Positions 50,946-59,378 of a stretch of 64,000 nt of DNA are shown here, piece by piece. Origin of the DNA: DASTYU01 sp035764655 (GTDB taxonomy: Bacteria > Chloroflexota > Limnocylindria > Limnocylindrales > CSP1-4). Position numbers and translations under genes: made by a program. The stretch is from contig DASTYU010000043.1 of assembly GCA_035764655.1 (NCBI GenBank), positions 23,216 through 87,215 on the forward strand. The letters run 5' to 3'. Positions within the stretch are counted from its first letter, which is position 1, and each line of letters opens with the position of its first letter. The notes beneath the pieces were generated by a model that ran no database searches, was not told where the DNA came from, and saw nothing but the letters and a program-made list of their open reading frames with translations.

Positions 50946-51433
50946 CGAAGTGCATCCGCCGACGGGATGATGAAACTCAAGACGCCTTCGCAGGCAACCT
51001 CGCCGTCGACGGTGGCGACCGCGCGGCCCTTGCCGAAGCGGCTCCCGAGCTTCTCCATGGTGACCTCGAGCCGGAGCGTGTCGCCCGGAACCACGATCCG
51101 CTTGAAGCGGACGTCGTCGATCCCGGCAAACAGTCCCAGCCGGTCGCCGAACCCTGGCTGCTTCGCGACGTAGACCGCCATGGTCTGCGCGAGCGCCTCG
51201 ACCTGGAGCACGCCGGGCATGACGGGCAGGCCCGGGAAGTGGCCCTGGAAGAACCACTCGGTCGCGGTCACGCTCTTGATCCCGACGATCCGCTTCTCGT
51301 CCGGGGCGTACTCGACGATCCGATCCACGAGCAGGAAGGGCCAGCGGTGCGGGATGAGCGCCTCGATCTCGCGCGTCGTGTGGACGGTGCCGGCCGTGGC
51401 CAGCGCGTCCGTGGAGGTGGCGGTTTCGGTCAC
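50942..51433 (-). CDS. fabZ: 3-hydroxyacyl-ACP dehydratase
   Basis: 163 aa hotdog enzyme. IEALIPHRWPFLLVDRI, then catalytic His65 in GHFPGLPVMPG and Glu79 in VLQVEALAQ. GGAGTG is upstream of the GTG start. First gene of the fabZ-to-fabG run, separated by 118 bp and a hairpin from accC. Confidence 0.94.
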   Translation of the reverse strand: MTETATSTDALATAGTVHTTREIEALIPHRWPFLLVDRIVEYAPDEKRIVGIKSVTATEWFFQGHFPGLPVMPGVLQVEALAQTMAVYVAKQPGFGDRLGLFAGIDDVRFKRIVVPGDTLRLEVTMEKLGSRFGKGRAVATVDGEVACEGVLSFIIPSADALR

Positions 51434-51534
51434 GAATCACTCCGGGGCTTGGGGAACGTCACCAGCATGCCGTCTGGGACGGGGGTCCGCGCTCGGAATG
51501 TTCCACACCCTGCACCCATTCCGCGGCCGGATGC

Positions 51535-51551
51535 CGGCGGCGGAGCCGCCG
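51535..51551 (-). terminator. Hairpin after accC
   Basis: CGGCGGC and GCCGCCG pair over 7 bp around a 3-nt loop, directly after the accC stop on the minus strand. It divides the acc part from the fab part of the cluster. Confidence 0.5.
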
Positions 51552-52922
51552 TCACGAGCGCGCAGCCGCGGCCAGGAATGCCGCGGCGCCGACGCGGTCG
51601 AGCACGTTGGTGGTCATGTGGCCCTCGAGGAAAGCCTCGTTGCCGAGCAGCGCCTGGTGGATCGTCACGTTGGTCGTGAGCCCTTCGATGAGCAGCTCCT
51701 CAAGCGCCACGTGGCTCCGCGCGATGGCCGCCTGACGGTCCGGTCCCCACACGATGAGCTTGCCGAGGAGCGAGTCGTAGAACGGCGGCACCTCGTAGCC
51801 CTCGTACAGATGCGAGTCCATGCGCACCCCTGGGCCGCCCGGGGCGTGATAGCGCTCGACGACGCCGGTCGCCGGGCGGAACTCGTAGGCCGGGTCTTCC
51901 GCGTTGATGCGGAATTCGATCGCGTGCCCGCGCAGCGTGACGTCCGATTGCGAGAACCCCAGCGGCTCCCCCGCCGCGATGCGGATCTGCGTCGCGATGA
52001 GATCGATGCCGGTCAGCATCTCGGTCACGGGATGCTCGACCTGCACGCGGCAGTTGATCTCGATGAAGTACGGCTTGTCATCGCGATCGACGAGGAACTC
52101 GAGGGTGCCGATGTTCTCGTAGCCGGCCGCGACGACGGCCCGGATCGCTCGCTCCGCGAGGTCCTCACGGGCCTGCTGCGAGAGGGCCGGCGTCGGTGCC
52201 TCCTCGATGATCTTCTGGTGGCGGCGCTGGACCGAGCAGTCGCGCTCGAACATGTGCACGCCGTGGCCGTAGCGGTCGATCGCCACCTGGACCTCGACAT
52301 GGCGGTTCTCGTCGAGCCACTTCTCGAGGTACAGCGAGTCGTCGCCGAAGGCTGCCTTCGCCTCGGAGCGGCAGACGCGCAGCGCGGATTCGAGCTCCCG
52401 CGGCGTGCGCACCATGCGCATCCCCTTGCCGCCGCCGCCGGCCGATGGCTTGATCAACACCGGGTAGCCGATGCGGTCGGCCTCGCCGAGTGCGTGCAGG
52501 TCGTCCCGCAGCATGCCGTCCGATCCGGGGATCGTCGGCAGACCATGCGAGCCGAGCAGGCGGCGCGTGGCCTCTTTGCTCCCGAACCGCTCCAGCACCT
52601 CGGCCGGTGGGCCGATGAACGTGAGGCCGTGCGCCGCCACGACGTCGGCAAAGCCCTCGTCCTCCGAGAGGAAGCCGTAGCCGGGGTGGATCGCGTCGCA
52701 GTCGGTCACGAGCGCGGCGGAAATGACGGCGGGTGCCGAAAGGTACGAACGACGGGCGTCGGCCGGCCCGATGCAGATCGCCTCGTCGGCCAGCTGGACC
52801 GGCAGCGACTCGCGATCGGCCTCGCTGTAGACGACGACCGCCTCGATCCCGAGCGTGCGGCACGCACGGAGGATCCGGAGGGCGATCTCGCCCCGATTCG
52901 CGATCAGGATCTTGCGGAACAC
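51552..52922 (-). CDS. accC: Biotin carboxylase of acetyl-CoA carboxylase
   Basis: 456 aa ATP-grasp enzyme that carboxylates biotin on BCCP. MFRKILIANRGEIALRI at the start, the glycine-rich lid KPSAGGGGKGMR (about 157-168), EVQVAIDRYG, the metal and bicarbonate site IEINCRVQVEHPVTE (about 286-300) and RINAEDP. GTG start 3 nt after the stop of the lysine-less BCCP homologue. Confidence 0.96.
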   Translation of the reverse strand: MFRKILIANRGEIALRILRACRTLGIEAVVVYSEADRESLPVQLADEAICIGPADARRSYLSAPAVISAALVTDCDAIHPGYGFLSEDEGFADVVAAHGLTFIGPPAEVLERFGSKEATRRLLGSHGLPTIPGSDGMLRDDLHALGEADRIGYPVLIKPSAGGGGKGMRMVRTPRELESALRVCRSEAKAAFGDDSLYLEKWLDENRHVEVQVAIDRYGHGVHMFERDCSVQRRHQKIIEEAPTPALSQQAREDLAERAIRAVVAAGYENIGTLEFLVDRDDKPYFIEINCRVQVEHPVTEMLTGIDLIATQIRIAAGEPLGFSQSDVTLRGHAIEFRINAEDPAYEFRPATGVVERYHAPGGPGVRMDSHLYEGYEVPPFYDSLLGKLIVWGPDRQAAIARSHVALEELLIEGLTTNVTIHQALLGNEAFLEGHMTTNVLDRVGAAAFLAAAARS

Positions 52923-52925
52923 CGC

Positions 52926-53549
52926 TCAGGCCTCCGTTGCCGGGGCTTCGGCGAACTCGATCACGACCAGCTCCTGCCCGTATTCGACGGCCTCGCCACC
53001 GTCGACCAGCTGCTCGCCCAGGATCCCATCCACCGGCGAGACGACTTCGTGGGGCACGCCCAGCATGTCAACGACGCCCAGCCGGTCACCGGCGCGGACA
53101 CGCCGCCCGGCCGTGCTATCGGGGTCCGGCCGGAACATGCCGACGGCGGGCGAGACGGCCATGGCCGGGCCATCGGACGGGACGTCTGCACTGGTGCCGC
53201 GGCCGGGACCGACCGCAACGTGCCCACCCGGGCCGGAGCCGTTGGTGCTCGCCGCAGCGCGGGCCTGGCGGGTGCCCTCGGTTGGCAGCGGACCGTGGCC
53301 GTGGCCGGAGTGACCAGGCTGCGACCGCGCCGCGCCGGGTGAGCGCCGTTCACCGCGCACCACGCTGTCGGCCGGACGGCGGAGCCGGACGCGCCAGCCG
53401 TCCTGGCGAACCTCGAGCTCCCCGAGCCCGGTTGCGCCGAGCTTGGCGATGAGCGCCGGGAGCAGCTCGCTCGCGAGACGATCGATCGCCGCATGGTCGG
53501 CGGCATGGCCGTCCGCAGCGGAATCATCGATCGGGCGCAGCTCCGGCAC
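52926..53549 (-). CDS. BCCP-like biotinyl-fold protein without the biotinylation lysine
   Basis: 207 aa. The N-terminus (IDRLASELLPALIAKLGATG, ELEVRQDGWRVRLRRP) resembles BCCP, a Gly/Ser/Pro linker follows, and the last 65 residues have the biotinyl/lipoyl-domain pattern RVRAGDRLGVVDMLGVPHEV then VEYGQELVVIE. Where functional BCCP has EAMK the sequence is VDML (Leu163), with one extra residue; no lysine is close, so biotin cannot be attached. It lies between accDA (3 nt) and accC (3 nt), i.e. in the place where accB usually is, while the real accB is 4 kb away. A structural or inhibitory ACC subunit comparable to plant BADC is my inference. Confidence 0.83.
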   Translation of the reverse strand: MPELRPIDDSAADGHAADHAAIDRLASELLPALIAKLGATGLGELEVRQDGWRVRLRRPADSVVRGERRSPGAARSQPGHSGHGHGPLPTEGTRQARAAASTNGSGPGGHVAVGPGRGTSADVPSDGPAMAVSPAVGMFRPDPDSTAGRRVRAGDRLGVVDMLGVPHEVVSPVDGILGEQLVDGGEAVEYGQELVVIEFAEAPATEA

Positions 53550-53552
53550 TCC

Positions 53553-55478
53553 CTAGACCTCCTCGTTGGCCGGCGGCTCGTCGCGCGAGCGAACACCGGG
53601 TGCGACCGCCATGGGCCAGCGGCCGGAACCGACCAGGTCGCGCAGCCGCTCGGCCAGTCCCTTGCTGACCGGGGCCGCGGTCGTCGGCGCTTCGACAGCA
53701 GTGTACGGCCCGAGGTCGCGATACCGCCGATAGCGCGCTTCGAGGAGACCGTCGATCGGCACCGGCGTGAGGGCATCGAGCTGGGCCACGATCACGGCCC
53801 GCAGCCGGCGCGCGGTCTCCGGGATGTCATCGTGGGCCCCTCCCGCAGGCTCGGGCACCACGATGTCGATCACGCCCAGGGCCTGCTGCTCGGCGGCGGT
53901 CATGCGCATCGCGACGGCAGCGGCCGGGGCCTCGTCCGCGGTGCGCCACAGGATCGAGGCGCAACCCTCGGGGCTGATCACCGAATACACGGCGTTCTCG
54001 AGGGCGATCACCACGTCCCCCACGGCGATGGCCAGGGCGCCGCCGGAGCCTCCCTCCCCCGTGATAACGGTCACGATCGGCGTGCGCAGGCGCGTCATCA
54101 TCGCGACCGAGCGCGCGATGGCCTCGGCGATGCCGCGCTCCTCGGACTCCGCGCCGGGATGGGCACCGGGCACGTCGACGAACGTGACGATCGGCAAACC
54201 GAAGCGCTCGGCGAGCTCCATGATCCGCATCGCCTTGCGGTAGCCCTCCGGGTGCGGCATCCCGAAGTTGCGCCGGATGTTCTCGTCGGTATCGGCGCCC
54301 TTCTGCTGGCCGATGACGGCGATGACCCGGCCGTCGAGCGAGGCCAGACCGGTGACCATCGCCTCGTCGTCCCCGAACAGCCGGTCGCCGTGCAGCTCCA
54401 TGAAGTCGGTCGCCATCAGGTCGACGAACTCGAGCGTGCGCGGCCGGCGCAGGTTGCGCGCCAGCTGGACGCGGCCCCACACCTCGTCGCGCCGGTCGCC
54501 CTCAGCCTGATCGGGCAGCTCCACGGGCTCCGAGCCGTTGCTGCCCGCCTCCGCCACCTTGTCGGCGAGATCGCTGAGGAACGACAGTGGCCGGAATGCC
54601 GGCAGTCCGGCGAGCACGTCGCCGTCCTGGCCGTTCTCGGGCAGCTCGGCGGGTCGCAGCAGGCGGAGCAGCCGGCTGAGCTCGTCGCGCAGGTCCGCCC
54701 TGGGCACGACACGGTCGATGAAGCCGTGGCTGAAGAGGAATTCGGAGCGCTGGAACCCGGGCGGCAATTCCTGGGCGATCGTTCCCGCGCTGACGCGGGC
54801 GCCGGCGAAGCCGATGAGCGCGTTCGGTTCGGCGATGTTGACGTCGCCCACGGCGGCGTACGAGGCGAACACCCCGCCCGTCGTCGGGTCGGTCAGGACG
54901 CTGATGAAGGGCACGCCCGCCGCCCGCAGGCGCTCGATCGCCGCGAGCGTCTTGGCGAGCTGCATCAGGGAGAACGTCCCCTCCTGCATGCGCGCGCCGC
55001 CGGACGACGAGACGACCACGAGCGGGATCCGGGCGACAAGCGCGTGCTCGGCGGCGCGGGTCACCTTCTCGCCCACGACGGCGCCCATGGAGCCGCCCAT
55101 GAACCCGAAATCCATCACGCAGAGCGCGGTCCGGGTGTGGCCGATGGCGGCCGTGCCCCACACGGCGGCATCGCGCAGCCCGGTCGCGGTCTGGGCCGCG
55201 GTCAGGCGATCCGGGTACGCCTTCTGGTCCACGAAGCCAAGCGCGTCGACGGACTGGAGCCCGGCGTCGCGCTCCTGCCACGAGCCCTGGTCGGTGAGCT
55301 GCTCGATGCGGGCGGGAGCGGCCAGCCGGAAGTGGTGACCACACACGGGGCACACCCGGTTGGCCTTGTCCAGCTGCTTGTTGAACAGCATCTCCTCGCA
55401 CGAAGGGCATTTCGTCCACAGGTCGGGCTGGTGGACATTGCGTCGCGAGCGGAACGACGGCAGCTTGATCGGCGGCAT
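53553..55478 (-). CDS. accDA: Acetyl-CoA carboxylase carboxyltransferase, beta-alpha fusion
   Basis: 641 aa; transfers CO2 from biotin to acetyl-CoA. Residues 1-310 are AccD with the zinc finger Cys24, Cys27, Cys43, Cys46, and the SSSGGARMQEG and FASYAAVGDVNIAEPNALIG segments; residues about 355-600 are AccA with NFGMPHPEGYRKAMRIME, TFVDVPGAHPGAESEERG and EGGSGGALAIAVGD, which form the CoA and oxyanion sites. A 40-residue loop joins them. The C-terminus beyond residue 600 is Arg/Pro-rich. The ATG overlaps the stop of the membrane protein upstream (TGATG). Confidence 0.95.
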   Translation of the reverse strand: MPPIKLPSFRSRRNVHQPDLWTKCPSCEEMLFNKQLDKANRVCPVCGHHFRLAAPARIEQLTDQGSWQERDAGLQSVDALGFVDQKAYPDRLTAAQTATGLRDAAVWGTAAIGHTRTALCVMDFGFMGGSMGAVVGEKVTRAAEHALVARIPLVVVSSSGGARMQEGTFSLMQLAKTLAAIERLRAAGVPFISVLTDPTTGGVFASYAAVGDVNIAEPNALIGFAGARVSAGTIAQELPPGFQRSEFLFSHGFIDRVVPRADLRDELSRLLRLLRPAELPENGQDGDVLAGLPAFRPLSFLSDLADKVAEAGSNGSEPVELPDQAEGDRRDEVWGRVQLARNLRRPRTLEFVDLMATDFMELHGDRLFGDDEAMVTGLASLDGRVIAVIGQQKGADTDENIRRNFGMPHPEGYRKAMRIMELAERFGLPIVTFVDVPGAHPGAESEERGIAEAIARSVAMMTRLRTPIVTVITGEGGSGGALAIAVGDVVIALENAVYSVISPEGCASILWRTADEAPAAAVAMRMTAAEQQALGVIDIVVPEPAGGAHDDIPETARRLRAVIVAQLDALTPVPIDGLLEARYRRYRDLGPYTAVEAPTTAAPVSKGLAERLRDLVGSGRWPMAVAPGVRSRDEPPANEEV

Positions 55479-55996
55479 CAGGCAGGCCTCCCCCGCCCCA
55501 CCGCGCGCACGGCACGTTCCATTGGCGTCGTTCCGGGTCGGGTCCGCCACCACACGGCAAACGCGGCCCCGGCCAGCGACAGCGCTGCCGACGTGAGCGC
55601 CCCGCCGATCAGCAGCGGCCGAACGCGATCCGGCCGGTCGTCGAGCGGGCCGTCGAAGAGCAGGTCGTCCGGGTCGGGCGTTCCAGCGTCCGGCAGGCCG
55701 ATGGGGACGACCGTGCCTTCGCCACCGGCCGCCTCCCGAACGCGCATCGACGCGGCGATCTCCGCCAGCCGGAGCGCGACGCGCTCCTCGAAGCGGAAGG
55801 ACGGGTGGTAGCGCGGTGCCTCGCGCGCCAGGCGCTCCGACGCGAGGCGGACCTGCGGCTGGAGACGGTCGACGATGCTCCCCGCTGCCGGGGTTTGGGA
55901 TGGCTCGTTGAGTCCGAGCGCAAGCAGCGATTCGAGATATCGATCGGTGACGAGCGCCTCGATCTCTCCGCCGTCGCGCGTCGCGCCGGCGGTCAC
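55478..55996 (-). CDS. Single-span membrane protein next to ECF sigma factor, putative anti-sigma factor
   Basis: 172 aa. A soluble N-terminal region (about 1-125, LVTDRYLESLLALGLNEP, RFEERVALRLAEIAASMRV), then one membrane span PLLIGGALTSAALSLAGAAF (about 129-148) and a short basic tail. I see no zinc-binding HxxxCxxC anti-sigma motif. The GTG start overlaps the sigma-factor stop (GTGA), the arrangement typical of sigma/anti-sigma pairs, and this drives the call; sequence alone does not prove it. Confidence 0.6.
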   Translation of the reverse strand: MTAGATRDGGEIEALVTDRYLESLLALGLNEPSQTPAAGSIVDRLQPQVRLASERLAREAPRYHPSFRFEERVALRLAEIAASMRVREAAGGEGTVVPIGLPDAGTPDPDDLLFDGPLDDRPDRVRPLLIGGALTSAALSLAGAAFAVWWRTRPGTTPMERAVRAVGRGRPA

Positions 55997-56625
55997 CGAC
56001 TCCCCTCGTCGAGGTCCCGGGCGACGGACCGCAGCGCACGATGGATCAGGACACGGACGGCGCCTTCGGAACGGCCAAGCACGCCGGCGATCTCGGTCGT
56101 CGACATCTCGTCCACGAAGCGCAGGATGATCGCCCGTCGCCGGTCGCCCGGCAGCCGTTCGATCGCGCGCCACGCGGCGCTCGCCTCGTCGCGGCGGGCG
56201 ACCTGGGCGGCCGGGTCTGCGGCACCGTCCGCGAGCGTCGCTGCGGCCTCGAGCCCCTCCTCCGGCCGGCGGTAGCGGGCACGCTGGCGGTCGGCGACGA
56301 CGTTCCGGGCAATCCGGAACAGCCAGACACGGAATGTCGATGCGCCCTGGCCGTCCTCGGGGCGCGCGCGCTCCTCGAACCGGTGGAGGTTCGTCAGCGC
56401 GGCCACGAACGTGCGTTCGGTGGCGTCTTCGGCGTCGTGATGGTCGCCGAGCTCGTAGTACGCGTAGCTGTACACCTGGGCGAGGTACTTCCGGTACAGG
56501 GCCTCGAACCGGGCCGGGTCGATCCGCGCGGCAGCCACGAGCGCACGGTCGCGATCGAGGTGCGTGATGCGGGGTGGACCCGCCTCCTCCGGCTGGTCCG
56601 TGTTCCAGATCGCGCGGCGCGCCAT
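55993..56625 (-). CDS. ECF-type sigma-70 family factor
   Basis: 210 aa. Region 2: FEALYRKYLAQVYSYAYYEL, DHHDAEDATERTFVAALTNL and TFRVWLFRIARNVVADRQR; region 4: IERLPGDRRRAIILRFVDEM and TTEIAGVLGRSEGAVRVLIH. A Gly/Ala linker with additional acid residues separates them. No region 1.1 or 3. I start at ATG 56625, 4 nt after the birA stop; the 9-codon upstream extension includes part of the birA end. It would direct RNA polymerase to its own promoters; target unknown. Confidence 0.9.
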   Translation of the reverse strand: MARRAIWNTDQPEEAGPPRITHLDRDRALVAAARIDPARFEALYRKYLAQVYSYAYYELGDHHDAEDATERTFVAALTNLHRFEERARPEDGQGASTFRVWLFRIARNVVADRQRARYRRPEEGLEAAATLADGAADPAAQVARRDEASAAWRAIERLPGDRRRAIILRFVDEMSTTEIAGVLGRSEGAVRVLIHRALRSVARDLDEGSR

Positions 56626-56629
56626 TTCG

Positions 56630-57445
56630 TTACACCGTGACCTGCGCGCCATCCGTCAGGCGCACCCGACGGATCTCGCCGACGTGGACGATGCGCTCAC
56701 CGGCGTCGGCTTCGGGGTCCTCGATGACGAGCCCGCCGCTGCGGACGTCGACGCCCAGCGCTCGGTGGCGTGTTCGCGTTCCGTCCGGCTGCTCGAGCTC
56801 CACGTCGTGGCCCGTGGTGAGTTGGCGCTCGGTCCAGTCGGCGACGTCGAAGCGCCCGCCGCGCAGCGCCTCGATGCGCACCTCCAGGCGCGACAGGAAT
56901 GCGTCGAGCAGCATGGCGAGGTCGATCGGACGGCCGAGACCGGCCTCCCGCAGCGAGGTCATCGTCCCCGCCAGCTCGAGCGGGAACGCATCGGCCGGCC
57001 AGTCGGTGTTGACCCCGATCCCGATCACGGCCCGCGGGTCGTGTCCGCCGAGGCCGTCGGTCTCGCCGAGGACCCCTGCCAGTTTGCGGGGTTCCTCGTC
57101 GGCTCCCCTGGCATAGAGGTCATTCGGCCACTTGAGCGTGATCGCCCGGTCCGGCAGGCCGGCCACCTCCTCAGCGGCGTCGGCCATGGCCAGCGAGACC
57201 GTGGCGGCCAGCCGCCAGACCTGCGCCGGCTCCAGCCAGTCGGGGCGGAAGCCCACGGACAGCAGCAGCGCAGCGCCGGGAGGCGCCTGCCACGACCGGC
57301 CATTTCGGCCGCGTCCCGCCGCCTGCTCGTCGGCGACCGCGAGGCACACCTCGGGCGTCCCGTCGGCCAGCCAGCCGCGCACGACATCGTTGGTCGAGCC
57401 GACGACGGCGAAGCGCTCCTGGCGCGAGAGGAAGGGCGGCGCCAC
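56630..57445 (-). CDS. birA: Biotin-protein ligase
   Basis: 271 aa; makes biotinyl-AMP and biotinylates AccB Lys156. GRGRNGRSW (44-52), ITLKWPNDLY (about 100-109) with the catalytic lysine, and GIGVNTDWP (about 141) are the active-site segments; a C-terminal SH3-like domain is present (IEDPEADAGERIVHVGEIRR). There is no N-terminal HTH, so it does not double as the biotin repressor. GTG start 4 nt after lysC. Being in one transcript with the acc genes links ligase and carrier supply. Confidence 0.93.
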   Translation of the reverse strand: MAPPFLSRQERFAVVGSTNDVVRGWLADGTPEVCLAVADEQAAGRGRNGRSWQAPPGAALLLSVGFRPDWLEPAQVWRLAATVSLAMADAAEEVAGLPDRAITLKWPNDLYARGADEEPRKLAGVLGETDGLGGHDPRAVIGIGVNTDWPADAFPLELAGTMTSLREAGLGRPIDLAMLLDAFLSRLEVRIEALRGGRFDVADWTERQLTTGHDVELEQPDGTRTRHRALGVDVRSGGLVIEDPEADAGERIVHVGEIRRVRLTDGAQVTV

Positions 57446-57449
57446 GACG

Positions 57450-58712
57450 TCAGCCGGCCGCCGCGGCTTCGACGGTCTCCGGCCGTTCCAGTTCGAAGGC
57501 GGCGTGGAGCGCCTGGAGCGCAGTCTCGAGCGCGTCCTCGGCGATGATCGTGGTGATCCGGATCTCCGATGTCGAGATCATCTCGATGTTGACCCCGGCA
57601 TCGGCAAGCGTGCGGAACATGCGCGCAGCGTAGCCCGGCGCGTTCTGGATCCCCGCCCCGACGATCGACACTTTCGCCACCGAGGTGTCGGTGGTGATCT
57701 CGCGGAAGCCGAGGTCGCGGACGATCGGCTCGAGCAGCCGCTTCGCCCGGGCAAGCTCGACCTGCGAGATCGTGAACGACAGGTCGGTCGCGCCGCGATG
57801 GCCGATGTTCTGCACGATCATATCGACGTTGATGCCCTCCGCCGCGAGCGGTTCGAAGACGAGTGCCGCGACGCCCGGCCGATCGGGCACCTCGACGAGC
57901 GTGACCTTGGCGACGTTCCGGTCGTGGGCCAGGCCGCGGACCTTGTTGCGCTGCTCCACGAGCGGGTCCTCCGTGATGAGCGTTCCGGGGGCGTCCTCGA
58001 ACGAGCTGAGAACCTCGATGACGACGTCGTTGACCCAGCCGAGCTCGACGGCGCGGGTCTGCATGACCTGGGCGCCCTGGTGGGCCAGCTCGAGCATCTC
58101 CTCGTAGCCGATGACCGGCAGCTGACGGGCCTTCGGGACGAGGCGCGGGTCGGCGGTGTAGATGCCGCGCACGTCGGTGAAGATCTGGCAGCGGTCGGCG
58201 CCGAGCCGCGCCGCGAGCGCGACGGCCGTCGTATCCGTCCCGCCCCGGCCGAGCGTCGTGATCTCATCGTCGCCGACCGCTTCGGCGCTGAGCCCCTGGA
58301 AGCCCGCGATGATCACGACCTTGCCGTTGTCGAGCTCCTGGCGCACGCGACGCGGCTCGATGTTGGCGATGCGCGCCTTGCCGTAGCGGCCGTCCGTGGT
58401 GATCCCGGCCTGCGGGCCGGTCAGTGAGATGGCGGCCACGCCGAGCGCGTGCAGCGCCATCGAGACGAGCGTGGCGCTCTGGTGCTCGCCGGTCGCCAGC
58501 AGCATGTCCAGCTCGCGGGGGTCGGGCTCCTCGGTGATGGCCGATGCGAGGCCGAGCAATTCATCGGTGGTGTCGCCCATCGCCGACACCGCGATGACCA
58601 GGTCGTTGCCGGCCGCGCGCTCGCGCGCGATCCGCCGGGCGACCCGCTTGATGCGGTCCGCGCCGGCGAGTGACGACCCACCGAACTTCTGCACGACGAG
58701 GGGGGCTGCCAT
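57450..58712 (-). CDS. lysC: Aspartate kinase
   Basis: 420 aa; first step of lysine, threonine and methionine synthesis. VQKFGGSSLA (8-17) binds ATP phosphates, LATGEHQSA and GRGGTDTTAVALAARLGADR bind aspartate. Two ACT domains occupy the last 150 residues (LVEVPDRPGVAALVFEPLA, VGAGIQNAPGYAARMFRTLA), giving feedback control by lysine and/or threonine. TAGAAT ends 9 nt before the ATG. It is first in a transcript that continues into birA and the ECF/acc genes, although its pathway partners hom, thrC and thrB are 3 kb upstream in another operon. Confidence 0.95.
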   Translation of the reverse strand: MAAPLVVQKFGGSSLAGADRIKRVARRIARERAAGNDLVIAVSAMGDTTDELLGLASAITEEPDPRELDMLLATGEHQSATLVSMALHALGVAAISLTGPQAGITTDGRYGKARIANIEPRRVRQELDNGKVVIIAGFQGLSAEAVGDDEITTLGRGGTDTTAVALAARLGADRCQIFTDVRGIYTADPRLVPKARQLPVIGYEEMLELAHQGAQVMQTRAVELGWVNDVVIEVLSSFEDAPGTLITEDPLVEQRNKVRGLAHDRNVAKVTLVEVPDRPGVAALVFEPLAAEGINVDMIVQNIGHRGATDLSFTISQVELARAKRLLEPIVRDLGFREITTDTSVAKVSIVGAGIQNAPGYAARMFRTLADAGVNIEMISTSEIRITTIIAEDALETALQALHAAFELERPETVEAAAAG

Positions 58713-59126
58713 AAGGGGCGGATTCTAGCAGCGGGTCCTGTGACCCCCGAACGGGCGCGTTCGTCGCCGCCGGCTTGTCTCACCTGTGGCACATTCCGGC
58801 AACGAACGAGCGTGGCTCCCACCGGATCCATACAGAATCCGCACGGATTCGAGAGCAGTCATGCACGGCTGTCCGAAGACTGTGTCAGCGGTGACTCACA
58901 GCCCTGGCCTCCGAGTCAATCGCGGTCACGTCACACGGCGTGTTGTTACTCGGTGGCGTGCTTGGCCATTGCCAGGCCGCCTTGATGCTCCGAGGGGATC
59001 ACGGGAGGATCAGCGAGCGTGGCGATGAACGGATCCTGACGAATTGCGCCGCGGCCACGCTTGCTGCTGTACGTCCTGATCCGCCGGAAGCATCCGCATG
59101 ACGCCCTGTGGCACGATGACCGAACC
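58713..59126. other. 414-bp gap between lysC and a small-protein gene
   Basis: Divergent intergenic region. Apart from the lysC -10 element I see no gene, tRNA, riboswitch or clear terminator. A lysine riboswitch would be expected on the minus strand upstream of lysC if present, but the short lysC leader argues against it. Confidence 0.5.
58722..58727 (-). promoter_or_regulatory. TAGAAT -10 element for lysC
   Basis: TAGAAT ends 9 nt before the lysC ATG and is one of the best -10 matches in the window; no -35 or ribosome-binding site. Confidence 0.55.
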
Positions 59127-59378
59127 ATGGGCTTCCTGAAGCGGCTCTTCGGTGGCGACTCCGGTTCCGAGGAGCCTGCGGCGCCGCCCGCCACGCCGGC
59201 CGAGGTCGAGGCCGATGAGCGTGAGTACGAGCTCGACTTGGCGCGCTCCGAGCAGGATCGCCTCACCGACCTCCAGCAGCGCCAACTGAAGTACTCCGAC
59301 TACGCGTGGACGCCGCCGGCCCAGGGCGGAACTCGGCGCGCCGACGACGAGGACGCCGCGAAAGAGGACGACGCCTGA
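59127..59378 (+). CDS. Small acidic protein, 83 aa
   Basis: MGFLKRLFGGDSG starts with a short amphipathic basic helix of the kind that touches membranes, followed by Pro/Ala-rich and very acidic segments with a helix LARSEQDRLTDLQQRQLKYS. No known family. An upstream ATG-like extension (59061) lacks character. Its stop overlaps the dienelactone hydrolase start (TGATG), so it is translated together with it. Confidence 0.6.
   Translation: MGFLKRLFGGDSGSEEPAAPPATPAEVEADEREYELDLARSEQDRLTDLQQRQLKYSDYAWTPPAQGGTRRADDEDAAKEDDA

Noticed and set aside
58713..59126. Lysine riboswitch upstream of lysC
   Set aside because: The lysC -10 element is 9 nt from the ATG, leaving no leader, and no lysine-box helices are visible in the minus-strand sequence.
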